This document shows positions 24,590 to 33,447 of a stretch of DNA of 64,000 bases, in pieces (within the stretch, counting starts at the first letter, position 1; every line of letters begins with the position of its first letter). The DNA comes from Pseudobutyrivibrio xylanivorans (GTDB lineage Bacteria; Bacillota; Clostridia; Lachnospirales; Lachnospiraceae). The notes under the pieces were generated by a model that worked only from the letters and a program-made list of their open reading frames with translations, was not told where the DNA came from and did no database searches. The DNA is taken from contig NZ_VTVE01000001.1 of assembly GCF_010906925.1 (NCBI RefSeq), forward strand, positions 310,001 through 374,000, read 5' to 3'. The position numbers and the translations under genes were made by a program.

Positions 24590-26557
24590 ATGATTTATAA
24601 ATTTGAGGATTACAAAAAAGTTGAAATAAAAAGAAATCATCTTAATCTAGGCCAGACTAGAGAAGATGGGGCAAGCTTTCAGGTAAATAGCCGCTACATT
24701 GAAAAGGATGGCAGACCTTGGATTGGGGTCATGGGAGAGTATCACTATGTGAGAGACTCTCGTGAAAATTGGGAAGAAGAACTTCGCAAAATGAAAGCTG
24801 GTGGAATCAACACAGTTGCTTCCTATGTATTTTGGATTTATCACGAGGAAATTGAGGGAGAATATGATTTCACTGGTGATAGAAATCTAAGAGAATTTGT
24901 TGAGCTATGTCAAAAGCTTGGACTTTCATTTGTACTTCGAATTGGACCATGGTGTCATGGCGAAGTGAGAAATGGAGGCTTTCCAGATTGGCTTTTGAAA
25001 AAGGGCTGCAAGCTCAGAGAAAATGACCCTGAATATCTCAACCTTGTAGAGGTCTGGTATAGAAAAATATTTGAACAGGTCGAGGGATTATTTTTCAAAG
25101 ATGGTGGTCCTATTATGGGCATCCAAATAGAAAATGAGCTGACTGATAATGCTGAGCATTTAGGTGAGCTGAAAAAGATAGCTCTAAGAATTGGCTTTGA
25201 TGCACCTATTTGGACGGTTACTGGGTGGAATAGCATCTACGGTGCAAAGTTTCCACTAAAGGAGTTTTTACCGGTGTTTGGGGCCTATGTGGATGCACCT
25301 TGGCTTGACCACACTGATACATTGCCACCTTCAAAGCATTATACATTTGATACCTGTAGAAATGATGCTGCTATAGGCATGGATTTGATAAAAGATGTAG
25401 ATGACGATGGATGGATACTTCCTTATGAGGACTATCCATTTGCTACATGTGAACTGGGAAGTGGACTTCCCGCTTCGTATATACGTAGACCATTTGTCAG
25501 CCCAATGGATGCATATGCACTTAGCCTTGTAAAGCTAGGCTGTGGTAACAATCTGGTAGGTTACTACATGTATCATGGTGGAACCAACAAAATAGGTAAG
25601 CTATCTACTTTGCATGAGAGCAAGGCTACTGGATATCCTAATGATTATGCGATTTTAAACTATGATTTTCAGACTTGTATTGGTGAGTACGGACAGATAA
25701 GAGACCAGTACAAGCTGCTTAATCTAATTCATTTATTCTTAAATGATTTTGGAGATATTCTTGCACCAATGGAACATGTTCCAGCAGAACAATTCGTAAA
25801 TGCGGATGACGATGCAGACCTTAGATACTGTATGAGAACCGACGGTGAAAGTGGATTTGTATTTGTCAATCATCATCAAAGAGGGATGATTCTAAAGGAT
25901 GTTGTTGATGCCAGCATTGATACAGGCAAAGTAACATTTCCTTCTATGAATTTTACAGGGCAGGTGGCATGCATTCTTCCATTTAATATAAGGCTTGGAG
26001 ACAGATTGCTAGACTACGCTACAGCTCAGCTCTTATGTCAGGATGGCAGTACTTTTTATTTTGCGGCAGTTCCAGGCAACGCGCCAAAGTATTCAATTGA
26101 TGGAATAGTCTATGAGGTTGACATGACTGCAGATGATACCGAGCTTAAAGTAGGTGATATCAGTATCATCACATTGTCATGGGAGAGGGCTTTTGACCTT
26201 AGAAAAGTAGATGGAGAGATTTACTTTGATGAGGCTGTTATGACTGTATCAGAGTATGTTTTAGAGGATATCGACACTCCATTTGCTTTATCATATCCGG
26301 AGATGTTTGCGCTAGGAAATGGCTCTCGAAATATAACCTATAAGAAGATAATTGCTCAATCGCCAGAAGGCCTGGTTGAAATCAAAGAAAAATATGATGT
26401 TGCTCAACTATATGTGGATGGAAAACTAGTAGCAGATAGTTTTTATATTGGGGTGCCATGGCAGGTAAGTGCATCCCTTATATATGGAAGAGATGCATAT
26501 ATCGTTTACAGTGATTATGATGATGTAAATGTATACCGAGACTATGATAATTGCTAG
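24590..26557 (+). CDS. GH35 family beta-galactosidase
   Basis: The catalytic domain of family GH35 is clear: YHYVRD, ASYVFWIYHE, FVLRIGPWCHGEVRNGGFPDWLL and GGPIMGIQIENELT with the acid/base Glu; the nucleophile Glu is probably in YPFATCELGSG. It releases terminal beta-galactose, probably from plant or host oligosaccharides. There is no signal peptide, so it acts inside the cell. The start is uncertain: GGAGG at 24581 favours ATG 24590 (655 aa) or 24587, while ATG 24566 has no ribosome-binding site. No sugar transporter is adjacent. Confidence 0.88.
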   Translation: MIYKFEDYKKVEIKRNHLNLGQTREDGASFQVNSRYIEKDGRPWIGVMGEYHYVRDSRENWEEELRKMKAGGINTVASYVFWIYHEEIEGEYDFTGDRNLREFVELCQKLGLSFVLRIGPWCHGEVRNGGFPDWLLKKGCKLRENDPEYLNLVEVWYRKIFEQVEGLFFKDGGPIMGIQIENELTDNAEHLGELKKIALRIGFDAPIWTVTGWNSIYGAKFPLKEFLPVFGAYVDAPWLDHTDTLPPSKHYTFDTCRNDAAIGMDLIKDVDDDGWILPYEDYPFATCELGSGLPASYIRRPFVSPMDAYALSLVKLGCGNNLVGYYMYHGGTNKIGKLSTLHESKATGYPNDYAILNYDFQTCIGEYGQIRDQYKLLNLIHLFLNDFGDILAPMEHVPAEQFVNADDDADLRYCMRTDGESGFVFVNHHQRGMILKDVVDASIDTGKVTFPSMNFTGQVACILPFNIRLGDRLLDYATAQLLCQDGSTFYFAAVPGNAPKYSIDGIVYEVDMTADDTELKVGDISIITLSWERAFDLRKVDGEIYFDEAVMTVSEYVLEDIDTPFALSYPEMFALGNGSRNITYKKIIAQSPEGLVEIKEKYDVAQLYVDGKLVADSFYIGVPWQVSASLIYGRDAYIVYSDYDDVNVYRDYDNC

Positions 26558-26698
26558 TGAGTAAGGCTTTATTTATATAGAAGATTTATTATAGTAATTA
26601 TGACGATGTAAGCCTGTAATAGGCAGGGAGATTGCAGTAGAATTCCTAGGATTCTTGTGGCATAATACATTTCAAAATGCAATAAAAGAGGTAGTGTC

Positions 26699-27193
26699 AT
26701 GAAAGAGAACATCGTTTTAATTGGTATGCCTGGAGTGGGAAAGAGTACTCTTGGTGTTGTTTTAGCAAAGCAGTTGGGATACGAATTTGTAGATGCAGAT
26801 TTGTTGATTCAAAAGCGTGAGAATCGTCTTTTGAAAGAGATAATTGCTGATGAAGGCGTAGAAGGCTTTATGCAGATTGAAAACGATGTTAATGCAAGCA
26901 TCGAGACATCAAAGACAGTTATTGCAACAGGCGGTAGCGTTATCTATGGTAAGGAGGCTATGGCTCATCTTCAGGAGATTGGTACAGTAGTTTATTTGAA
27001 GCTTGACTATGATACTCTTGATGGAAGACTTGGTAGCTTAAAGGGAAGAGGCGTAGTTTTAAAGGATGGCCAAGACCTTAGAGCTCTCTATGAAGAGAGA
27101 GTTCCACTTTATGAGAAATACGCAGATGTTATCGTAGATGAGGGTGGACTTGATCTTGAGGCTACACTTGAGGCGGTATTAGAGCAGTTATAA
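26699..27193 (+). CDS. AroK-like kinase with altered shikimate site
   Basis: A 164-aa P-loop kinase of the shikimate kinase family: Walker A GMPGVGKST (residues 9-17), the DAD segment (Asp32, Asp34) and the EERVPLYEKYAD region near the C-terminus. Two substrate-binding features of true shikimate kinases are changed: the usual FRxxE reads FMQIE (Met58 in place of Arg), and the GGG motif reads GGS (residues 78-80); the lid RPLL is also absent. It may be a paralogue acting on another small alcohol. It stands alone, away from aromatic amino acid genes. Confidence 0.75.
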   Translation: MKENIVLIGMPGVGKSTLGVVLAKQLGYEFVDADLLIQKRENRLLKEIIADEGVEGFMQIENDVNASIETSKTVIATGGSVIYGKEAMAHLQEIGTVVYLKLDYDTLDGRLGSLKGRGVVLKDGQDLRALYEERVPLYEKYADVIVDEGGLDLEATLEAVLEQL

Positions 27194-27237
27194 TACTGCG
27201 CTAGCTAATGGAAATCGTGGGCAATGCCTATTATTAT

Positions 27238-27275
27238 AAAAGGAGTTGAAGCTTAATTAGCTGCAACTCCTTTTC
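27238..27275. terminator. Bidirectional terminator between aroK-like and SprT-like genes
   Basis: The stem AAAGGAGTTG/CAACTCCTTT continues as AGCT/AGCT and lies between converging genes with a TTTT tail. Confidence 0.88.
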
Positions 27276-27277
27276 TT

Positions 27278-27982
27278 TTATCGCTCAGAAACCTTTTTGT
27301 ATTCTGTTTTAACTAGCCACTTTTGGTCGATGACTTTCAGCTCATCGCCAAAGAGGATATGAAGTCTCACAGATGATGGCTGCTTTTCAATGTCCTGCAC
27401 AGTGCCCTCACCGAATTTAGGGTGTGTGACTGTGTCGCCAATTTCGTATTTAATTTTGGCGTTTTCCATGTTCTTGATGGCACGCTGTGTGCGGTATGTA
27501 TCAAGAAGCTGTACCTGCTTGTGGTCAACGCTTGGTCGCTCGAGAACTGATTCGTAGTCTATTTTTTTGATGCTAGATTCTTCTATATAATAATCTGCTG
27601 GGATGGCGCCGATAAGTGAGCAGCAGTATTTCCATGCACTGCCGTGAACGCCAGGCTGCCAATTGTATCTATCAGGGATGTTTATATGGCGAGTCATGTA
27701 GTGGGCATATTCATGCTTGTAGAGGTTGATTCTGTCGTTTTTAGATATTTGCCCATTCATGCAAAAACCAATGAAAAATAATGAAAATTGAAATTGTTCC
27801 TCGTCATCATAAGATGGAGGAAGATAAGAGCCAAGTACCTTTTCGTCCATTCCAAAAGTAATAGGTACCTCCGCTCCTCGTAGACCTAACTTGTGGTCAA
27901 GAACTGAGTAAAGAGCGGTAATCTCTGCACGTAAAACCGGTTCTTCATCGTGCAACATTTTTAGCATATCTTTTTTAGTCAT
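27278..27982 (-). CDS. SprT-like putative zinc metallopeptidase
   Basis: The 234-aa protein has the metal motif HEYAH (His90, Glu91, His94) after a helix, followed by PGVHGSAWKYCCSLIGA, which resembles the SprT pattern in which a third ligand follows the HExxH helix. The C-terminal 60 residues (YEIGDTVTHPKFGEGTVQDIE) form a small beta-barrel like those of CarD/UvrD-tail proteins and may bind a protein or nucleic acid. No signal peptide is seen. AAGGAG precedes the ATG. The function is unknown. Confidence 0.7.
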   Translation of the reverse strand: MTKKDMLKMLHDEEPVLRAEITALYSVLDHKLGLRGAEVPITFGMDEKVLGSYLPPSYDDEEQFQFSLFFIGFCMNGQISKNDRINLYKHEYAHYMTRHINIPDRYNWQPGVHGSAWKYCCSLIGAIPADYYIEESSIKKIDYESVLERPSVDHKQVQLLDTYRTQRAIKNMENAKIKYEIGDTVTHPKFGEGTVQDIEKQPSSVRLHILFGDELKVIDQKWLVKTEYKKVSER

Positions 27983-28094
27983 GTGTTACTCCTTAAATAA
28001 TGAAAAACTGCATTTCAGTATATCAAGGCAAATGAAAAGATACAATTACCAATCTGCTGAAAACGTGATATTTTTGTTAATAATTAGCTATAAA

Positions 28095-28123
28095 TTTGAC
28101 TTGAGAATTGCCGAGATATACTA
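28095..28123 (+). promoter_or_regulatory. Promoter of the DUF6273 protein gene
   Basis: TTGACT (28095-28100), a 17-bp spacer and TACTAT (28118-28123) lie 46 bp before the start codon. Confidence 0.75.
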
Positions 28124-28168
28124 TGATGATAAGAGGTGAGTTGCGCCCTTTTTTAAGAGGTGGTTTTT

Positions 28169-29515
28169 ATGAATAAATCAATTAGAAAATTAAAAGGCTT
28201 TATGTCCTTATCTTTAATAGTGTTTGTGGTAGTAGCTTTGCTTGGTATTTCTATGATTGCAGATGCAAAAAAGAAATCATCATCAGCTACCTATTCAGAA
28301 GGAGACAATATAGCATTTGGCTCCTTGGATGGCAATATTATTAACTGGACGATTCTGTCATATGATGAGAATACAGGTGTTGCTTTTGTGGTATCTAGAA
28401 AGACGCTTAATTCATATTCTATTTCAGATTATAGAAGCTCAGTAAATATGCAGGTTATCCAGCAGCAAGGTGGCAACACTGGCTATGTACCATGGGCAAA
28501 TAATTATTGGAGAGGTTGGCTAAATCAGGTATTTTATGTTAATGCTTTTAGTGATGCAGAGCGAGCAATGATTAAGCCTACTGAGCTTACTGCAGCTGCC
28601 AGCCAGACAAGCCTTATGAATTTCTATAAGGATACAACACTTGATGATTTCTATGTAAAGACAGGAGAAAAGAACTCCTTGAATCTGAGTATTTACAACA
28701 GTCAGATGACTACTACAGATTATGTTTTCTTCCTGTCTACTGATGAATATACTGCCCATAAAGACAGCATGAAATATGAGACCGCAGGTACTTGGCCACT
28801 TAGAACCAATTCCTTTGATGATCCTGTGTTTGGCCTGTTTGTAAATGACACTTCAAAGCTTGTAGAAAAGTGGGGCTATTACAATGGTACAGGAATTAGA
28901 CCTGCAATGTATATTCAGCTAACTGCACCAAAGCCAGCAGAGGAGACAGATACCTCAGGTAACAAGAGTGCAACTACAACAAATACTAATTCAGCATCAA
29001 ATAATAATCAGGCAAATGCTAGCAATACCGATGCAAGCAAAACGGATGCAGCCGCTTCAACAGCATCTAATTCCAATGCCAACAACACTAAAGCAACTAA
29101 TACTAGCGCATCTGGTAATCAATCAGCTGCCAATTCAAATAATGCTAATGCAGCGGCAAATAATGCCAATAGCAGTTCTAATGCAGGCGGACAAGAAGCA
29201 TCAAAACCTAGTGCTACAAACTCAAGAAAGTATGCAAATAATGGAACCAATATAGGCAATATTACTTTGCCAGATGATGCAAGCTATACATTGTCTGCAG
29301 GTAGCACCGCACAGGTTGCCTTGAATATGGATTATTTAAATAGCACGGACAAGCAATATACCATCACCTACACTTCTTCTGATGGCAGTATTTTCACCGT
29401 TGACTCAAATGGTTTAATTACAGGAGTTGGACGAGGAACTGGCACCTTAAGTGTTAGAATGAAGAAGTCAAACGGCAAGGTATATAGCATGAGTTGTCGA
29501 ATAGATGTAACCTAA
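28169..29515 (+). CDS. Secreted DUF6273 protein with Ig-like domain
   Basis: An N-terminal signal or anchor segment (about residues 10-33) ends near ADAKKK. Residues from about 40 to 255 match DUF6273 (FGSLDG, INWTILSYDE, WANNYWRGWLN, FFLSTDEY, GIRPAMYIQL), a domain common in surface proteins of Clostridia. A linker of some 90 residues made of Asn, Ala, Ser and Thr follows, then a C-terminal BIG2-type Ig-like domain (YTSSDGSIFTVDSNGLITGV). Probably a cell-surface protein; its ligand is unknown. The ATG at 28169 follows AAGAGGTGG; the GTG at 28160 lies inside that site. Confidence 0.85.
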   Translation: MNKSIRKLKGFMSLSLIVFVVVALLGISMIADAKKKSSSATYSEGDNIAFGSLDGNIINWTILSYDENTGVAFVVSRKTLNSYSISDYRSSVNMQVIQQQGGNTGYVPWANNYWRGWLNQVFYVNAFSDAERAMIKPTELTAAASQTSLMNFYKDTTLDDFYVKTGEKNSLNLSIYNSQMTTTDYVFFLSTDEYTAHKDSMKYETAGTWPLRTNSFDDPVFGLFVNDTSKLVEKWGYYNGTGIRPAMYIQLTAPKPAEETDTSGNKSATTTNTNSASNNNQANASNTDASKTDAAASTASNSNANNTKATNTSASGNQSAANSNNANAAANNANSSSNAGGQEASKPSATNSRKYANNGTNIGNITLPDDASYTLSAGSTAQVALNMDYLNSTDKQYTITYTSSDGSIFTVDSNGLITGVGRGTGTLSVRMKKSNGKVYSMSCRIDVT

Positions 29516-29541
29516 GCTCTCGCAAAAGCGAGAGCTTTTTT
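29515..29541 (+). terminator. Terminator of the DUF6273 gene
   Basis: The perfect 9-bp stem AGCTCTCGC/GCGAGAGCT has an AAAA loop and a T7 tail. It begins at the last base of the stop codon. Confidence 0.93.
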
Positions 29542-29644
29542 TATGCAATGCTTTAGGAATTTTTTATAGATTTTTTATTAGTAAAATCCTGCGATAACAT
29601 TTATACTAAGATATAGAAAACTTAGGATTCGTAGGAGGTTAGAA

Positions 29645-30361
29645 ATGTATTACGGATATGGTTATGGAATGGGATATCATTTTGATTGGACAATAATCCT
29701 GGTTTTAATAGGAGCTCTTGTCAGTGGTATTGCGTCAATCAATGTAAATAGGACTTACAGTAAATATAGTAGAGTTGGTAATTATAGAGGATTGACATCT
29801 AATCAGGTTGCTGAGCATATTTTACATGCAGCAGGCATTTATGATGTTAGAATCGAGAGAGTCAGAGGAAACTTAACTGACCACTATTCTCCAAAGGAAA
29901 AGGTGCTTCGCTTATCAGACGCAGTATATGGCCGCACAAGCGTGGCAGCTATTGGTGTAGCGGCACACGAGTGTGGACATGCTATTCAGCACCAGGAGGA
30001 TTATGCTCCCCTTAGAATGCGTTCGGCATCAGTGCCACTTGCAAGTATCGGTTCATGGGTTTCATGGCCTGTTATTGTAATTGGACTTCTTCTTGGATCA
30101 ACACCTATTGCACAGGTTGGCATTTTCTTGTTTACATTTGTAGTGTTGTTTCAGCTTATTACTTTGCCAGTTGAGTTTGATGCCAGCGCAAGAGCACTTA
30201 GGATTTTAGAGCAGGACAGAATCCTTGAGGGTGAGGAGCATAGAGGTGCTACAAAGGTGCTGAAGGCAGCAGCTATGACATATGTTGCAGCGTTGTTTAC
30301 AACTATTATGCAGCTTCTTAGACTAGTGCTATTAGTAAACGGCAGAAGCAGAGATGATTAG
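29645..30361 (+). CDS. Integral membrane zinc metallopeptidase (YugP family)
   Basis: The 238-aa protein belongs to the YugP-like family: a Tyr/Gly-rich start, a transmembrane segment (about residues 15-33), YSKYSRVGNYRGLTSNQVAEHIL, the zinc motif HECGH (in AAHECGHAIQH), then two or more hydrophobic segments and EFDASARALRIL with the likely third ligand. It is a membrane-embedded or membrane-associated protease of unknown target. AGGAGG precedes the ATG. The GNAT and AraC genes follow at short distances and may be co-transcribed. Confidence 0.88.
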   Translation: MYYGYGYGMGYHFDWTIILVLIGALVSGIASINVNRTYSKYSRVGNYRGLTSNQVAEHILHAAGIYDVRIERVRGNLTDHYSPKEKVLRLSDAVYGRTSVAAIGVAAHECGHAIQHQEDYAPLRMRSASVPLASIGSWVSWPVIVIGLLLGSTPIAQVGIFLFTFVVLFQLITLPVEFDASARALRILEQDRILEGEEHRGATKVLKAAAMTYVAALFTTIMQLLRLVLLVNGRSRDD

Positions 30362-30381
30362 TCATTTATTAGGAGATTAAT

Positions 30382-31131
30382 TTGAAGTATTTGCATGATG
30401 TAGTTAAAGTGACAGATATAGAGTCCCTTCATTTTGATTATCCAGAGGGGACTTTGGTTTTAACAGATAATCAGGCTGTTATAGATGCTTGTAATGAGAA
30501 AAAGCAGCCGGTGGTGGCATTTGAACATGATGGTGTTACCATGCTTAAGTGTGACCATATTTTAATTGATCCAGACGAGGTTGATGATCAGGACTATGAG
30601 GATATATATCGTAGATGCGTAGGACTTCCGCTTTTTATATCCGAGACTGACAGGACTATTATTAGAGAGTTTTCCATGGATGATTTAGATAGCTTGTTTG
30701 AGCTATATGATAATCCTGGAATTGTAGAATATATGGAGCCTCTTTTTGAGTACGAAGAGGAGCGGCAATACGAGGAGAATTACATTCAATATATCTATAA
30801 ATTATATGGATTTGGAATGTGGTTGATTTTTGATAAAGCTACTGGCAAACTAGTTGGTAGAGCAGGTATTGAAGTTAGAGAATCCTGTGACAGAGAGAAT
30901 CAGGCGGAGCTTGGTTTTTGTATCTCCCCTGATAGATGGAAACAGGGGCTTGCCTTTGAGGTGTGCTCTGAGATCATTAGACTGGCAAGGGATAGATTTT
31001 CCCTGACGAGTCTTGTGGCTAGATGCGACCCTGATAATGTGGCAAGCAGGGGATTATTGAAAAAGTTGGGGTTTTCACATATTGGCTTCGAGCTGGATGG
31101 AGATTGTAGATATTTTAGGGAGATAGGATAG
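30382..31131 (+). CDS. GNAT family N-acetyltransferase
   Basis: The C-terminal part (about residues 92-245) is a RimJ-like GNAT domain: RTIIREFSMDDLDSLFELY, the ELGFCISPDRWKQGLAFEV segment for acetyl-CoA binding, and ASRGLLKKLGF. The N-terminal 85 residues are not recognised; they contain GTLVLTDNQAVIDACNEKK and look like a small alpha/beta domain. The start is TTG at 30382 with AGGAGA before it. The AraC regulator gene starts two bases after its stop. The acetylated substrate is unknown. Confidence 0.82.
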   Translation: MKYLHDVVKVTDIESLHFDYPEGTLVLTDNQAVIDACNEKKQPVVAFEHDGVTMLKCDHILIDPDEVDDQDYEDIYRRCVGLPLFISETDRTIIREFSMDDLDSLFELYDNPGIVEYMEPLFEYEEERQYEENYIQYIYKLYGFGMWLIFDKATGKLVGRAGIEVRESCDRENQAELGFCISPDRWKQGLAFEVCSEIIRLARDRFSLTSLVARCDPDNVASRGLLKKLGFSHIGFELDGDCRYFREIG

Positions 31132-31132
31132 T

Positions 31133-31960
31133 ATGGATTTAAAAGCTTATCAGCACGAGGTGGTTGTTACAGATGCGGGATTACCTTTCAAACTTTTTTC
31201 ATTTGAAGGAGCAAATGGTAATTATACAAGAGATAAGCATTGGCACCGTTCGATAGAGATTTTTGCAGTATGGGAGGGCAAGCTTGACTTTACTCTTCAC
31301 GAGAAGAAGTTCCCTCTTAGCGCAGGCGAATTTGTTATTGTAAATAGTAATGAGGTGCATAGCATTGCAGCCCCAAACCCTAATAGGACAGTGGTTCTAC
31401 AGATTCCACAGGACACATTTGCGGATTATTTTACAGATGATCAGTTCATTTGGTTCTCCCATGGAGATAGAGAGACTGACCACAGAGTGTTTACTCTTCT
31501 TCAGGAGATGTATCTTATCAATACAAAAGGGGAGGAGGGGTATCGCCTTCAGGTCCTCAGTCTTTACTATGAGCTTTTGTATATACTCGTTACCAAATAC
31601 AGAAAGTTCAATGTAAATGAAGACATTTTAAAGAGCAACAAGCAGCTTAAGAAGCTTTCAAATATTACTAGATATATGAAGGATCATTATGCTGAGCCTC
31701 TTTCTCTTGAGATGATGGCAGAGCAGTTTAGTTATTCACCATCATATCTATCGAGAATGTTCCAAAAGCATGCGGGCATCAATTTCAAGGATTATCTTCT
31801 TGGTATCAGACTTGAGCATGCAGTTAGAGAATTAGAGGAGACAGGAGGCCAGATAGTAGATATTGCTCTAGGCAATGGCTTCCCTAATTCAAAGGCATTT
31901 TCCAATGCTTTTAGAGACAAATATGGTGTGTTACCTAGCGAATATCGCAAGAATAAATAA
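31133..31960 (+). CDS. AraC family transcriptional regulator
   Basis: The 275-aa protein has a cupin-like N-terminal sensing domain (HWHRSIEIFAVWEGK, LSAGEFVIVNSNEVH) and a C-terminal pair of helix-turn-helix motifs (LSLEMMAEQFSYSPSYLSRMF and IVDIALGNGFPNSKAFSNAF, then KYGVLPSEYRK). Such proteins usually activate sugar-use genes. No clear target is adjacent: upstream is a GNAT gene and downstream the riboswitch-controlled riboflavin operon. The stop is close to the rib promoter. Confidence 0.9.
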   Translation: MDLKAYQHEVVVTDAGLPFKLFSFEGANGNYTRDKHWHRSIEIFAVWEGKLDFTLHEKKFPLSAGEFVIVNSNEVHSIAAPNPNRTVVLQIPQDTFADYFTDDQFIWFSHGDRETDHRVFTLLQEMYLINTKGEEGYRLQVLSLYYELLYILVTKYRKFNVNEDILKSNKQLKKLSNITRYMKDHYAEPLSLEMMAEQFSYSPSYLSRMFQKHAGINFKDYLLGIRLEHAVRELEETGGQIVDIALGNGFPNSKAFSNAFRDKYGVLPSEYRKNK

Positions 31961-31969
31961 TCATAGCTG

Positions 31970-31998
31970 TTGACTTTGATATATTGTTTGGTTACAAT
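31970..31998 (+). promoter_or_regulatory. Promoter of the riboflavin operon
   Basis: TTGACT (31970-31975), a 17-bp spacer and TACAAT (31993-31998) are placed so that transcription begins just before the FMN riboswitch. Confidence 0.85.
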
Positions 31999-32016
31999 CA
32001 TTTCAATTGAATAGAT

Positions 32017-32123
32017 GTCTTCAGGGCAGGGTGTGATTCCCTACCGGTGGTATAGCCCACGAGCCTTTTGGCATGATTCGGTGAGATTCCGAAGCCGACA
32101 GTATAGTCTGGATGAAAGAAGAT
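32017..32123 (+). promoter_or_regulatory. FMN riboswitch (RFN element)
   Basis: The conserved blocks of the FMN aptamer occur in order: CTTCAGGGCAGGGTG, ATTCCCTACCGGTGGTATAG, CCACGAGC, GATTCGGTGAGATTCCG, AGCCGACAGTATAGTCTGGATGAAAGAAG. It senses FMN and, with the terminators downstream, shuts off ribD-ribE-ribBA-ribH when flavin is plentiful. Confidence 0.97.
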
Positions 32124-32145
32124 GGTAGTTTACTTTTGAATTTAT

Positions 32146-32176
32146 GGCTCTGAGATTTTATGTCTCAGAGCTTTTT
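32146..32176 (+). terminator. Riboswitch expression-platform terminator
   Basis: The perfect 9-bp stem GCTCTGAGA/TCTCAGAGC with a T5 tail lies 23 nt after the FMN aptamer. It is the expected FMN-dependent terminator. Confidence 0.88.
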
Positions 32177-32230
32177 AATTTATAAGGGTAGATGTTTCTT
32201 GCAAAAGTTTGAAACAGAAGCTACGTATTT

Positions 32231-32257
32231 AGCCTTGGAGAAATCCAAGGCTTTTTT
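32231..32257 (+). terminator. Second terminator in the rib leader
   Basis: The stem AGCCTTGG/CCAAGGCT with a GAAA-type loop and T6 tail lies 55 nt after the first terminator and still about 90 nt before ribD. Two full terminators before the first gene are unusual. Nothing else is recognised between 32258 and 32349 apart from the ribosome-binding site. Confidence 0.8.
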
Positions 32258-32349
32258 GATTCTATTTGTGAGATATCACATGAGCAAAGCAGTGGAACTG
32301 CGATTTTGGGAATGGGGGGCTGAATAGAATCTTAAAAATAGGAGGAATT

Positions 32350-33447
32350 ATGGAAGATAAAATTTATATGCAACGAGCAATTGAGCTTGCCAGGCGAGGT
32401 GAGGGATTCGTAAATCCGAATCCTATGGTGGGAGCAGTAATAGTCAAAGATGGTGTGATTATAGGCGAGGGCTACCATGAAAAATATGGACAGCTTCACG
32501 CTGAGAGAAATGCCTTTAAGGATTGTAAAAAAAGAGGAAACTCAGCAAAAGGAGCAACAATGTATGTAACCTTAGAGCCATGTTGCCACTACGGGAAAAC
32601 ACCTCCATGTACAGAAGCTATTATTGAGAATGGAATCAAAAGAGTGGTGATTGGAACACTTGATGTGAATCCTGTGGTTGCTGGAAAAGGAGCCGAAATT
32701 TTAAGGTCCAGTGGCATCAAAGTTGAAGTAGGACTTCTAGGAAAAGAATGCAAGAATCTCAATAGAATTTTTAATAAATACATGGCAACAGGAAAGCCAT
32801 ATGTTGTTATGAAATACGCAATGACTGCTGATGGCAAGATAGCCACAAAAACAGGTGAGTCAAAGTGGATAACTGGAGCTGAGGCAAGGAAAAATGTTCA
32901 TAGACTAAGAAATAGATTGTCGGGAATTATGGTTGGCGTATCTACGGTAATTATGGATGATCCAATGTTGGATTGTCGATTAGATGAGCCGGCTGTTAAT
33001 CCAATAAGAATTATCTGCGATTCCCATTTACGAACTCCAATTGAATCAAAGATCGTTCAAACAGCAGATAGCATAAAAACTATCATTGCAACCACATCGA
33101 AAGATGAGGCTAAGGTCGCTGAGTTAGAAAAAAGGGGCTGCTTGGTTTTGAGATTACCGAAAACTGAGCAGGGAATCGATTTAAATGCTCTGATGGTGGA
33201 GCTTTCCAATAGAGGAATTGATAGCGTGCTGATTGAGGGAGGAGGAACTATTAATTATAGTGCCCTCAAGTCAAAAATAGTGGATGAGATACATATCCAC
33301 ATGGCTCCAAAGATTTTTGGAGGAAGCAGCAAATCACCAGTAGAAGGGGCAGGCATAGAAAGCATCAACGATGCAATAAGGCTAAATCCAATTAATACCA
33401 GCTGGCTTGGTGAAGATTTGGTTATAGAAAATGAGGTGATTTACTGA
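32350..33447 (+). CDS. ribD: Riboflavin deaminase/reductase
   Basis: RibD carries out the second and third steps of riboflavin synthesis from the GTP cyclohydrolase II product. The N-terminal deaminase has HAERNAF (zinc His50, catalytic Glu52) and EPCCHYGKTPPC (zinc Cys78 and Cys87). The C-terminal reductase begins near KPYVVMKYAMTADGKIAT, with the NADPH-binding IEGGGTINYSALK. The length of 365 aa is normal. AGGAGG precedes the ATG. Its TGA overlaps the ribE ATG by one base. Controlled by the FMN riboswitch upstream. Confidence 0.97.
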   Translation: MEDKIYMQRAIELARRGEGFVNPNPMVGAVIVKDGVIIGEGYHEKYGQLHAERNAFKDCKKRGNSAKGATMYVTLEPCCHYGKTPPCTEAIIENGIKRVVIGTLDVNPVVAGKGAEILRSSGIKVEVGLLGKECKNLNRIFNKYMATGKPYVVMKYAMTADGKIATKTGESKWITGAEARKNVHRLRNRLSGIMVGVSTVIMDDPMLDCRLDEPAVNPIRIICDSHLRTPIESKIVQTADSIKTIIATTSKDEAKVAELEKRGCLVLRLPKTEQGIDLNALMVELSNRGIDSVLIEGGGTINYSALKSKIVDEIHIHMAPKIFGGSSKSPVEGAGIESINDAIRLNPINTSWLGEDLVIENEVIY

